The notes beneath the pieces are model-generated. The model ran no database searches, was not told the origin of the DNA, and saw only the letters and a list, made by a program, of their open reading frames with translations. 14,297 nucleotides of DNA from Bacillota bacterium (lineage in GTDB: Bacteria; Bacillota; Clostridia; Lachnospirales; WQUN01), in contig WQUN01000073.1 of the NCBI GenBank assembly GCA_009782085.1, positions 1 through 14,297 on the forward strand, given 5' to 3'. This document shows positions 7,509-13,371 of this stretch, piece after piece. The position numbers were made by a program, and so were the translations under genes. The stretch's first letter is position 1. Each line of letters starts with the position of its first letter.

Positions 7509-8915
7509 TCATGATCCGCATATGTTGTTTCTCAGCGCCGCGGCGTAAAACCCGTCCGCGCCCGCCCGCGGGAATGTCACGCTCTCCTTTTCGAGCCCGA
7601 AGCCGAACCTCTCCGCGAACCACGCCGCGTTTGCCTCGTTCTCGTCCGCGTTCACGGTGCACGTGGAATAGACCACGAGCCCGCCCGGCGCGCACAGCTC
7701 CGCGGCGGAGGCCAGGAGCTCCCGCTGGATGGCCGCGAGCGGCGCGAGGTCCTCTTTCCTCAGCGAATACCTGATGTCCGGCTTTTTCTTCAGAACGCCC
7801 AGGCCGCTGCAGGGCGCGTCCAGCAGGACCTTGCCGTATTTCCGGGATGAGCGCGGCTTTGCCGCGTCCATCAGCTCCGGCGCGACGGCCGTCACCCCGA
7901 GCCGCCGGGCGGATTCGGCGATCAGCCCGACCTTGCGCGGGTAGACGTCCCAGGCGGCGACGAGGCCCCTGTCCGCCATTTTATACGCGGCGTAGAACGC
8001 CTTTCCGCCCGGCGCGGCGCACATGTCCAGGACCTCGTCCCCGGGTTCCGGCGCGAGCATGTCTACCGGCGCGGCCGCGCCCGGGTCCATGACGTGGTAA
8101 AGCCCGTCCAGGAAGGATTTCCGCTCCGCGATGCCGGAAAACCCGGTCACGCTGACGAAATTTTCGTGGAAGACCTCTTCCGCCACCTCCGCGCCCTCGC
8201 CTTTCAGTATCCCGATCAGGCAATGCCTGTCCGTTTTCAGGGTGTTCACGCAGAGGCCGACATAGGGCGCGCCGGCGCTCCCCCGGCAGAAATCCGCGGC
8301 CTTTTCCAGGCCGCGCTGGGCCGCGACCGTCTCCACTATCCACATAGGCACGGAGTATTCGACGGAAAGGCGGCGCAGCGGCTCCCTCTCAAAGTCCGGG
8401 AGGCCGAAGGCTTCTTTTATGACTGCCTCGTTTTTGAAACTGCCTATGCCGGTCGCCTCGGTTTTGATTGCATTGTTCATGGCCGCCTCTTTTATGAACG
8501 CCCCGTTTTGGCCGCCCATGCCGGCCGCCTCGGCTTTCCGCGCTATGTTCCGCAAAACGGCGTTGACGAACCCCGCCAGGTTCCCGAAGCCGCGCCGCCT
8601 GGCGGCTTTCACCGCCTCGTCGACGGCAGCGGAGGCCGGGACGCGCTCTAAAAACAGGAGCTGATACGCGCCCACGCGCAAAATCCCGAGGATGACGGGC
8701 TTGAGCTTGCCCACGGGCACGGCGGAAACGGAGCCTATCGCGTGGTCGAGAAAGATCAGGTTCCGGAGGCAGCCGTTCGCGAGCTCCGTCGCGAAGGCCC
8801 GCTCGCGGGCGTCCTGCAAGGCTTCCAGGGCGTTCCTCAGCAAAATGTTGCCGTAGGCGCGGTCTTTCCCGATTTTCAGGAGGATGTCCAAAGCGGCTTC
8901 GCGGGCGGAGGGCAT
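7509..8915 (-). CDS. rsmB: 16S rRNA (cytosine-967-C5) methyltransferase
   Basis: It makes m5C967 in 16S rRNA. The 468-residue protein has a NusB-like RNA-binding domain (about 1-125), a linker, and a Rossmann methyltransferase domain. The SAM motif LDMCAAPGGK lies at 296-305. Motif IV DAPCSG (C369) and motif VI YSTCT (C419) supply the two cysteines of the RNA m5C family, and the C-terminus has the usual DGFYAAALRN. The start ATG has AAGGA 8 nt upstream. It is slightly longer than usual because the linker at about 127-170 holds a duplicated segment. It is the first gene of the leftward operon here; the def, fmt and priA genes often found before it in Firmicutes are absent, and 438 bp of non-coding DNA separates it from ackA. 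I found no convincing promoter in that gap. Confidence 0.95.
   Translation of the reverse strand: MPSAREAALDILLKIGKDRAYGNILLRNALEALQDARERAFATELANGCLRNLIFLDHAIGSVSAVPVGKLKPVILGILRVGAYQLLFLERVPASAAVDEAVKAARRRGFGNLAGFVNAVLRNIARKAEAAGMGGQNGAFIKEAAMNNAIKTEATGIGSFKNEAVIKEAFGLPDFEREPLRRLSVEYSVPMWIVETVAAQRGLEKAADFCRGSAGAPYVGLCVNTLKTDRHCLIGILKGEGAEVAEEVFHENFVSVTGFSGIAERKSFLDGLYHVMDPGAAAPVDMLAPEPGDEVLDMCAAPGGKAFYAAYKMADRGLVAAWDVYPRKVGLIAESARRLGVTAVAPELMDAAKPRSSRKYGKVLLDAPCSGLGVLKKKPDIRYSLRKEDLAPLAAIQRELLASAAELCAPGGLVVYSTCTVNADENEANAAWFAERFGFGLEKESVTFPRAGADGFYAAALRNNICGS
8411..8537 (-). repeat. In-frame duplication inside the rsmB linker
   Basis: Two imperfect copies of about 50-55 bp lie at about 8411-8465 and 8486-8537, with an offset of 75 bp at one end and 72 bp at the other. 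They encode EAAGMGGQNGAFIKEAAM (residues 129-146) and EATGIGSFKNEAVIKEAFG (153-171). The copies fall between the NusB-like and methyltransferase domains, so the folded parts are intact. Confidence 0.7.
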
Positions 8916-8982
8916 AAGATCAGTCCTTGATAGCCTTTTATTGATTTCCGAGGGTACTCACCCGTCCGCCGGATTTTGACAA

Positions 8983-9008
8983 ATCGCCCCGCCGCGCGGC
9001 GGGGCGAT
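8983..9008. repeat. 26-bp perfect GC-rich palindrome upstream of rsmB
   Basis: Each half is 13 bases (ATCGCCCCGCCGC and its reverse complement) with no spacer. It lies about 67 bp before the rsmB start. No T-run follows on either strand, so it is not a standard terminator. It could be a protein-binding site or a leader hairpin. Confidence 0.8.
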
Positions 9009-9090
9009 ATAATGCAAAGCATTTGCCAACATGCAAACAGCGCGGCGAATGTAAAACGTCATATATAAGGTAACCTCTGTAAACCTTTTT

Positions 9091-9127
9091 TGTCATTATG
9101 AGCGAAGCGAATGTGCTCAGGATGACA
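9091..9127. repeat. Short inverted repeat, related to the 9163-9287 element
   Basis: TGTCATTATGAGC at the left end mirrors GCTCAGGATGACA at the right end. The left arm and the following GCGAAGCGAA resemble the ends of the larger element about 70 bp away, so this looks like a shortened or decayed copy. A T-run lies before it on the plus strand, which gives A residues after it on the minus strand, so it is not a terminator for ackA. Confidence 0.65.
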
Positions 9128-9162
9128 GTTTATAGTACATCATCCCAGAAGTAACTGCTCAT

Positions 9163-9287
9163 TGTCATTCTGAGGCGAAGCCGAAGAATCTTATACCGGA
9201 GTGCGAAAACATTAGCCTCCTCTGTCCACGTCGTCGGCAAATGTTTTCTGCATCCGGTATAGATCCTTCGCTACGCTCAGGATGACA
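9163..9287. repeat. MITE-like inverted-repeat element of about 125 bp
   Basis: The left arm (9163-9213) and the reverse complement of the right arm (9240-9287) align over nearly their whole length with a few mismatches and four one-base gaps. Both begin TGTCAT(T/C)CTGAG and contain TATACCGGA and GAAAACATT. The central loop is about 26 bp. There is no coding capacity. The TGTCATTCTGAG...GAAGAATC end resembles a dispersed repeat I recall from many bacterial genomes; copy number here cannot be judged from one window. Confidence 0.75.
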
Positions 9288-9353
9288 TTTGGGCCTTTAT
9301 TTACGATACGTTGTAATAGAGACTGCCATAATGCTCATATCCAAATGCCGCCT

Positions 9354-10544
9354 TTACCCCACAATCGCCAGCGTATCCCTGGCGATGACCAGCTCCTCGT
9401 TGGTCGGCACCACGAGCACCCTTATCCCCGACCCCGGCGTCGTTATCTCCGTCTCCACGCCCCGCAGCGCGTTCCTGGCCTCGTCGACCCCGACGCCCAA
9501 AAACGCCAGGTATCTGCAGACCTCCCGGCGCACCAGAGGGGAGTTCTCGCCGATGCCGGCCGTGAACACGACCGCGTCCGCGCCGTTCATCGCCACGAGA
9601 TATTCGCCTATCGACTTGGCGACCTTGTAGAAGAACACCTCCAAAGCGATCTTCGCCCTCTCGTTCCCGGCGTCCTTGGCCGCCTCCAGGTCCCTGAAAT
9701 CGCTCGACACGCCGGAAAGCCCCAAAACGCCGGACTTTTTGTTCAGTATATTCTCGACGTCCTTGGCGGAGATGTGCTCCTTCTGCATGAGATACGAGAT
9801 CACCGCCGGGTCGATGTCGCCGCTTCGCGTGCCCATAACGAGCCCTTCCAGCGGCGTGAAGCCCATCGTCGTGTCCACGGACTTCCCGTTTTCGACCGCG
9901 CATATGCTGGCGCCGCCGCCCAGGTGGCAGGTTATGAGCTTCGCCCTGTCATAGGGCTTGCCGATGAACTGCGCCGCGCGCTCGGAGACGTATCTGTGGC
10001 TGGTCCCGTGGAAGCCGTACTTGCGTATCTTGTATTTCTCGTAGTATTCGTAGGGGAGCGCGTAGAGGTACGCCTTCGGCGGCAAGGTCTGATGGAACGC
10101 CGTGTCGAAGACGGCGACCTGGGGAATGCCCGGCATCAGTTTCTCGCTGGCCTCTATGCCCACCAGGTTCGGCGGGTTGTGCAGCGGCGCTATGTCGCAG
10201 CATTTCTCTATCCCGCGCTTGACGTCCTCGGTTATGACCACGGAGGCGCTGAAATATTCCCCGCCGTGGACGATCCTGTGGCCGATGGCGTTTATTTCGC
10301 CTATTTCACTTATCACGCCGTGTTCCTTGTCCAGAAGCGCGTCCAGCATCGCCCCGACGGCCTCGGTGTGATCCGGGAGCGCCACGTCGGCGACGAACTC
10401 GTCCCCGTCGGCAGGCGAGTGCTTCAGTCGCCCGTCGATGCCGATCCTCTCGCATATCCCCTTCGCCAGGACGTTTTCGCCGTTCATGTCGATGAGCTGG
10501 TATTTAAGCGAAGACGAGCCGCAGTTGAGAACCAGGATGTTCAT
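9354..10544 (-). CDS. ackA: Acetate kinase
   Basis: It converts acetyl phosphate and ADP to acetate and ATP, the energy-yielding last step of acetate fermentation; it is reversible. The 396-residue protein has the usual length and all key residues at the usual positions: N7 in LNCGSSSLKYQ, R90 in GHRIVHGG, D147 in FDTAFHQ, H179 in YGFHGTSH, R240 in MGTRSGDIDP and E384 in PTNEE. The phosphate loops HLGGGAS (207-213) and FTAGIGENS (327-335) are intact. The ATG has GGAG 7 nt upstream. It starts 45 bp after pta and must share its transcript, as I see no separate promoter. No clear terminator follows it. Confidence 0.98.
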   Translation of the reverse strand: MNILVLNCGSSSLKYQLIDMNGENVLAKGICERIGIDGRLKHSPADGDEFVADVALPDHTEAVGAMLDALLDKEHGVISEIGEINAIGHRIVHGGEYFSASVVITEDVKRGIEKCCDIAPLHNPPNLVGIEASEKLMPGIPQVAVFDTAFHQTLPPKAYLYALPYEYYEKYKIRKYGFHGTSHRYVSERAAQFIGKPYDRAKLITCHLGGGASICAVENGKSVDTTMGFTPLEGLVMGTRSGDIDPAVISYLMQKEHISAKDVENILNKKSGVLGLSGVSSDFRDLEAAKDAGNERAKIALEVFFYKVAKSIGEYLVAMNGADAVVFTAGIGENSPLVRREVCRYLAFLGVGVDEARNALRGVETEITTPGSGIRVLVVPTNEELVIARDTLAIVG

Positions 10545-10589
10545 ACGATGTCTCCTTTCAGAACCCGATTAAAGAATCTAAAATACGTA

Positions 10590-11612
10590 TTAGTCGCTTT
10601 GCGCCTGAACGGCGGTAATGGCGATTACTCCCACGATGTCCTCCCAGGAGCAGCCCCTGGACAGGTCGTTCACCGGTTTGGCTATGCCCTGGGTTATCGG
10701 GCCGTAGGCCTCCGCCCCGGCGAGCCGCTCCACCAGCTTGTAGCCGATGTTGCCGGCGTCCAGGTCGGGGAATACGAGGACGTTGGCCTTTCCCGCCGCC
10801 GGGCTGCCGGGGGCCTTGGCCGCGCCGACCGACGGCACTATGGCCGCGTCGGCCTGGAGCTCGCCGTCGACGGTCAGGCCGGGCGCGAGTTCCCGGACGA
10901 TTTTCGCGGCCTCGGCGACTTTATCCACGTCGGGGTGCTTGGCGCTGCCCTTCGTGGAATGGGACAGCATGGCCACCACCGGCTCCGCCCCCACGAGCCT
11001 CCGGAAGGAGCCCGCGGCGCTGACGGCGATCGCGGCCAGTTCCTCCGGGTTGGGGTTCTGGACCAGCCCGCAGTCGGAAAACACGAATATCCCCTCTTCG
11101 CCGTAGCCGCAGTTCGGCACGACCATCACGAAAAACGTGGAGACGAGCTTCGCGCCGGGGGCGGTCTTCAAAACCTGGAGAGCTGGCAGGAGAGTGTCCC
11201 CCGTGGAATGCACCGCGCCGGAGACCATGCCGTCCGCCTCCCCGCTCTTGACCAGCATGACGCCGAGGCGAAGCGGGTCCTCCAGGAGGAGCCTCCCGGC
11301 TTCCTCCCTCGTCATGCCCTTGGCCTTGCGCAGCTCGTAAAGCGTGTCGGCCAGCTTTTCCATGCCGTCGTAGGCTAATGGGTCGATAAACCGCGCCTTT
11401 TGGCCCAAATCGGAGACGCTTTGCTCCGAAAGCCCCAATTCCCCCGCCTTTACCAGTATATCTTCTTTCCGGCCGATTAGTACGACGCCGGCCAGATTTT
11501 CGGCCAGAGCCGCGCACGCGGCCCGCAGATTCCGCTGTTCAAAGGATTCCGGCAGGACGATGGTCTTTTTGTCCGCTCTCGCCCGGGCCTTGGTGGATTC
11601 CAGAAAGTTCAT
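10590..11612 (-). CDS. pta: Phosphate acetyltransferase
   Basis: It converts acetyl-CoA and phosphate to acetyl phosphate and CoA, feeding acetate kinase. The 340-residue protein is the short, catalytic-domain-only form (no N-terminal DRTGG or P-loop regulatory domain as in E. coli). Family blocks include TIVLPES near the N-terminus, GEADGMVSGAVHSTGDTL, FSDCGLVQNPNPEELA and FPDLDAGNIGYKLVERL, ending in a Pta-type QGIAKPVNDLSRGCS block. The frame is open to 11681, but AAGGAG (11620-11625 on the plus strand) is 7 nt before the ATG at 11612 and only 1 nt before the ATG at 11618, which fixes the start. It is the first gene of a pta-ackA operon driven by the promoter at 11672-11700. Confidence 0.97.
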   Translation of the reverse strand: MNFLESTKARARADKKTIVLPESFEQRNLRAACAALAENLAGVVLIGRKEDILVKAGELGLSEQSVSDLGQKARFIDPLAYDGMEKLADTLYELRKAKGMTREEAGRLLLEDPLRLGVMLVKSGEADGMVSGAVHSTGDTLLPALQVLKTAPGAKLVSTFFVMVVPNCGYGEEGIFVFSDCGLVQNPNPEELAAIAVSAAGSFRRLVGAEPVVAMLSHSTKGSAKHPDVDKVAEAAKIVRELAPGLTVDGELQADAAIVPSVGAAKAPGSPAAGKANVLVFPDLDAGNIGYKLVERLAGAEAYGPITQGIAKPVNDLSRGCSWEDIVGVIAITAVQAQSD

Positions 11613-11619
11613 GGTCATG

Positions 11620-11625
11620 CTCCTT
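11620..11625 (-). promoter_or_regulatory. Ribosome binding site that fixes the pta start
   Basis: AAGGAG on the minus strand sits 7 nt before ATG 11612. The in-frame ATG at 11618 would be only 1 nt away, so 11612 is the better start. Confidence 0.85.
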
Positions 11626-11671
11626 CGTGTATGGATTATGCGGACGCTTAAATTATTATATGCACTTTGGG

Positions 11672-11700
11672 AGTATAGCACCGCTATGGCGGGGTTGCAA
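11672..11700 (-). promoter_or_regulatory. Sigma-A type promoter of pta-ackA
   Basis: On the minus strand, TTGCAA (-35, 11700-11695) and TATACT (-10, 11677-11672) are separated by exactly 17 bp. Transcription would start near 11665, leaving a leader of about 50 nt. The spacer holds a short GC-rich dyad (CCGC-N4-GCGG) that could be an operator. A TATAAT also occurs slightly downstream (about 11655-11660) without a good -35. Confidence 0.7.
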
Positions 11701-11780
11701 GGGGTTTCATGGGAGTAGGCTCTGATAAATTATGACTGGAATGATGATAGTCGTAAAAAGCGTAGATGCGTTGTTATACG

Positions 11781-11852
11781 GGCGGCAGAACGCCGCCCCC
11801 ACAGTCAAAACGGCGAATTATCAGGATTTTGTAGGGGCGGCGTTCTGCCGCC
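11781..11852. repeat. Inverted repeat with 19-bp perfect arms
   Basis: The left arm 11781-11799 (GGCGGCAGAACGCCGCCCC) is the exact reverse complement of 11834-11852, with a 34-bp loop. Each arm also contains its own GGCGG/CCGCC dyad. It has no coding capacity and no T-run. It looks like a small dispersed intergenic repeat of the GTAGGGGCGGC type; copy number cannot be checked here. Confidence 0.8.
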
Positions 11853-11877
11853 AAGCCCACAGCGGTCTTCCACCGCC

Positions 11878-11919
11878 TAGTTTCCAGTTTCTAGTTTCCA
11901 GTTTCTAGTTTCTAGTTTC
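11878..11919. repeat. Six-copy 7-bp tandem repeat (TAGTTTC/CAGTTTC)
   Basis: Six uninterrupted heptamers in the order TAGTTTC, CAGTTTC, TAGTTTC, CAGTTTC, TAGTTTC, TAGTTTC, followed by a partial TAG. It is non-coding, between the 11781-11852 repeat and the terminator. Such arrays usually vary in copy number by slippage. Confidence 0.92.
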
Positions 11920-11945
11920 TAGCTGCCGTTCATGCCGGGCGCGCC

Positions 11946-11976
11946 AAAAAAAGGCGCGCCGGGGGCGGCGCGCCTT
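11946..11976 (-). terminator. Intrinsic terminator downstream of the cupin gene
   Basis: On the minus strand, AAGGCGCGCC (11976-11967), a 6-nt loop, then GGCGCGCCTT (11960-11951), running into seven T residues (11952-11946). The stem is a perfect 10 bp. It ends leftward transcripts about 180 bp after the cupin stop and insulates pta-ackA. A third GGCGCGCC copy lies just beyond at 11938-11945. Confidence 0.88.
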
Positions 11977-12018
11977 ACTAAATATAATACATTGCCGATA
12001 CTTGCAAATAACCGTTCG

Positions 12019-12039
12019 CCAATACGCCGTCCGTATTGG
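12019..12039. repeat. Small perfect hairpin, 8-bp arms
   Basis: CCAATACG at 12019-12026 pairs with CGTATTGG at 12032-12039 around a 5-nt loop. No T-run follows on either strand. It lies in the region after the cupin gene; function is unknown. Confidence 0.6.
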
Positions 12040-12054
12040 TCAAGAATCGGCGTC

Positions 12055-12156
12055 ATACGAATCTCGATTAAAATCTTCACAGTCTGTCGCCGAGAACGAC
12101 GTTGAAGCGTTCGGCGTTTCGGCTCCGCCTGTGAAGTTTTAATCTGAGATTCGTAT
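12055..12156. repeat. 102-bp inverted-repeat element touching the cupin stop codon
   Basis: Arms of 28 bp: 12055-12082 (beginning ATACGAATCTC, ending CTTCACAG) and 12129-12156. They match except for one inserted base on each side. A shorter nested pairing (GCCGAGAACG near 12089 with CGTTCGGC near 12108) would extend the hairpin inward. The outer end of the right arm supplies the last base of the cupin TGA stop. There is no coding capacity. It may be a MITE-like insertion or a long 3' stem-loop. Confidence 0.75.
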
Positions 12157-12989
12157 CAATCCCCCTGCGCGTCCGCGATGGCCTTCGTTTTATGGACGGT
12201 CCCGTGCGGGTGGTGCGGCGGGGCGTATACGGTGAACACTTTCAGGTCCCCGCAGCCGCCGTTGACGATGTTGTGCCACGTGCCAAGCGGGACAAAGACG
12301 CCGCTTCCCCTGGTGACCGGCGCGCTGTAGTTCAGTTTGTCGCGCGCCGGGCCCATCTGGACGGTTCCGGAGCCCTCGACGATATATATGAACTGATCGG
12401 TGTCGCCGTGCATCTCGAGGCCGATCTCCCCCTGCCTGGGAATGCTCATGACCGTCAGCTGCAACTCTTTGCCCGTCCATACGGCGGCGCGGTAGTTCGG
12501 GTTTTTCTTCGCCACTCGGGATAATTTGACGGAGTACGGCTCCGGCCCGTGATCCGCAAGGCTGGCTTTCGCGTTTGCCGCGGCTGCGACGCTTTCGTCC
12601 GCGACCACCGCGCTTTCGTCCGCCGCGGCGGCGCTTTCATCGGCCGGGCCAAAGGCCGTGTGTATGCTTTCGTCGGCAACCGCCGCGCATTCGCCGGCCG
12701 GGGCGGCTTCCGTTTGTACGCTTTCGTCCGCGGTGACCGCGATGCTTTCGTCCGCATAGGCCGCGCTTTCGCCGGCCGGGCCAAAGGCCGCTTGTATGCT
12801 TTCGTCCGCCGGGGCGGCGGCCGCGCATTCGCCGGCTGGGCCAACTTCCGCCTGTACGCATTCGTCCGCAACGACCGTGACGCTTTCGTCCGTAAGAGCC
12901 GCGCTTTCGTCGGCCGCGGCCACCATAACGGGGGCGACGGACACAACCATTGCCAGCGTCAGCACGATGGAAAATATTTTTTTCTTCAA
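12156..12989 (-). CDS. Exported cupin protein with acidic ADES repeat region
   Basis: The predicted 277-residue protein has three parts. A signal peptide (MKKKIFSIVLTLAMVVSVAP, cut after an Ala near 25-26) is followed by an Ala/Asp/Glu/Ser-rich region (27-135) with ten DES/DEC and three GES/GEC tetrad cores. A single cupin domain (about 150-277) comes last. The cupin part matches a well-known short family: NPNYRAAVWTGKELQLT, then GEIGLEMHGDTDQFIYI and VPLGTWHNI, ending YAPPHHPHGTVHKTKA. Likely metal ligands are H194, Q199 and H239. Its substrate is not known; family names such as mannose-6-phosphate isomerase-like do not establish one. The TTG at 12989 is chosen over ATG 13019 because GGAGG lies 7 nt before it, and the signal peptide then starts cleanly. 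Four cysteines (44, 55, 101, 246) could form disulfides outside the cell. It is monocistronic, with its own terminator. Confidence 0.88.
   Translation of the reverse strand: MKKKIFSIVLTLAMVVSVAPVMVAAADESAALTDESVTVVADECVQAEVGPAGECAAAAPADESIQAAFGPAGESAAYADESIAVTADESVQTEAAPAGECAAVADESIHTAFGPADESAAAADESAVVADESVAAAANAKASLADHGPEPYSVKLSRVAKKNPNYRAAVWTGKELQLTVMSIPRQGEIGLEMHGDTDQFIYIVEGSGTVQMGPARDKLNYSAPVTRGSGVFVPLGTWHNIVNGGCGDLKVFTVYAPPHHPHGTVHKTKAIADAQGD
12621..12890 (-). repeat. Two-copy higher-order repeat of about 45 residues in the cupin protein
   Basis: Copy 1 is residues 34-79 (12753-12890) and copy 2 is residues 80-123 (12621-12752). Both follow DES(V/I), then VxADE(C/S)VQ, PAGECAA, ADESI, AFGPA(G/D)ESAA. 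Copy 2 is two residues shorter. Two further single ADES units follow. The smaller unit visible in the DNA is GCTTTCGTCCGC on the plus strand. Confidence 0.8.
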
Positions 12990-12996
12990 CGCAATG

Positions 12997-13001
12997 CCTC
13001 C
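12997..13001 (-). promoter_or_regulatory. Ribosome binding site that fixes the TTG start of the cupin gene
   Basis: GGAGG on the minus strand, preceded by a run of A, is 7 nt before TTG 12989. With the upstream ATG at 13019 this site would lie inside the coding frame, where it would encode Gly-Gly. Confidence 0.88.
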
Positions 13002-13016
13002 TTTTTTTAATTGAGT

Positions 13017-13034
13017 CATAGGTTTTGTCCTATG
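13017..13034. repeat. Small hairpin in the cupin-gene leader
   Basis: CATAGG (13017-13022) pairs with CCTATG (13029-13034) around a 6-nt loop, 16 bp upstream of the ribosome binding site. It could be an operator or an RNA stem-loop. Confidence 0.5.
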
Positions 13035-13046
13035 GGCGTGTCTGTT

Positions 13047-13072
13047 AGTATATGCAATCTCGGCAATGATAT
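13047..13072 (-). promoter_or_regulatory. Possible mother-cell sporulation-type promoter of the cupin gene
   Basis: On the minus strand, CATATACTA fits the sigma-K -10 pattern CATANNNTA and is one base off the sigma-E -10 CATACANT. An ATAT core lies 14 bp upstream (13072-13069), near where a sigma-E -35 is expected. No sigma-A -35 is found at 17 bp from TATACT. These patterns are short and the call is tentative. Confidence 0.35.
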
Positions 13073-13302
13073 GTAGGGAAGCCGGGCGGCCACGACAAAC
13101 GCGTGAAAGTATTTCTGCATAAAATTAGAGTTCCTTTTGTTGTGCAATTTTTATGTTCATGCGTTTGTCGTAGCCGGGCGGCAAACATATGGACATAACA
13201 AATGGCATTGCAGAAACAGATCAAAAGCGGCAGGAGCAGAGCCCCTGCCCTACATGGGTCTGTGCGTTTTTCCATAAATTAGACTGACCTGTGCGATTTG
13301 AT
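13073..13302. other. Non-coding spacer between the divergent cupin and glgB genes
   Basis: No convincing gene. CACGACAAACGCGTG (13091-13105) is inverted at 13158-13172 with two mismatches, and GCCGGGCGGC occurs directly at 13081-13090 and 13173-13182, so a degraded inverted-repeat element may span 13081-13182. A minus-strand frame of 76 codons here has no ribosome site and no family resemblance. Confidence 0.5.
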
Positions 13303-13331
13303 TTGACCGTTGAATCCCAATGATATATATT
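13303..13331 (+). promoter_or_regulatory. Sigma-A promoter of glgB
   Basis: TTGACC (13303-13308) and TATATT (13326-13331) are separated by exactly 17 bp. Transcription would start near 13338, giving a leader of about 34 nt before the ATG. Confidence 0.8.
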
Positions 13332-13371
13332 AGTCGGGTAATCCCTGTAATTTTTCAAACGGAGGCGCGAT

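Larger units (their letters stand above)
8916..9353. other. Non-coding spacer between ackA and rsmB
   Basis: No frame here looks coding. The spacer holds the palindrome at 8983-9008 and the inverted repeats at 9091-9127 and 9163-9287. It should contain the ackA transcript end and the rsmB promoter, but I see neither a hairpin followed by a T-run on the minus strand nor a well-spaced -35/-10 pair. The best minus-strand candidate is a TTGCAT with TTATAT 18 bp further on, around 9008-9040, and it is weak. Confidence 0.6.
11701..12155. other. Non-coding, repeat-rich spacer between pta and the cupin gene
   Basis: No frame looks coding. It contains, in order, an inverted repeat (11781-11852), a 7-bp tandem repeat (11878-11919), the cupin-gene terminator (11946-11976), a small hairpin (12019-12039) and a long inverted repeat (12055-12156). 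Nothing recognisable is seen in the rest. Confidence 0.7.

Noticed and set aside
8976..9013. Plus-strand TTGACA and TATAAT around the palindrome
   Set aside because: The spacing is 26 bp rather than about 17, and no plus-strand gene follows.
9091..9127. Inverted repeat as terminator of ackA
   Set aside because: On the minus strand the stem is followed by A residues, not T, so it lacks the tail needed for intrinsic termination.
9282..11378. 698-codon plus-strand open frame opposite pta and ackA
   Set aside because: Antisense shadow spanning two clear genes and their gap; Arg/His/Val-rich with no recognisable domain.
12549..13010. 153-codon plus-strand frame with repeated AFVR units
   Set aside because: Mirror of the ADES-repeat coding region; the minus-strand frame has a signal peptide, ribosome site and cupin domain.
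13045..13275. 76-codon minus-strand frame between cupin and glgB
   Set aside because: It overlaps the cupin promoter region and a degraded inverted repeat, has no ribosome site and resembles no family I know.
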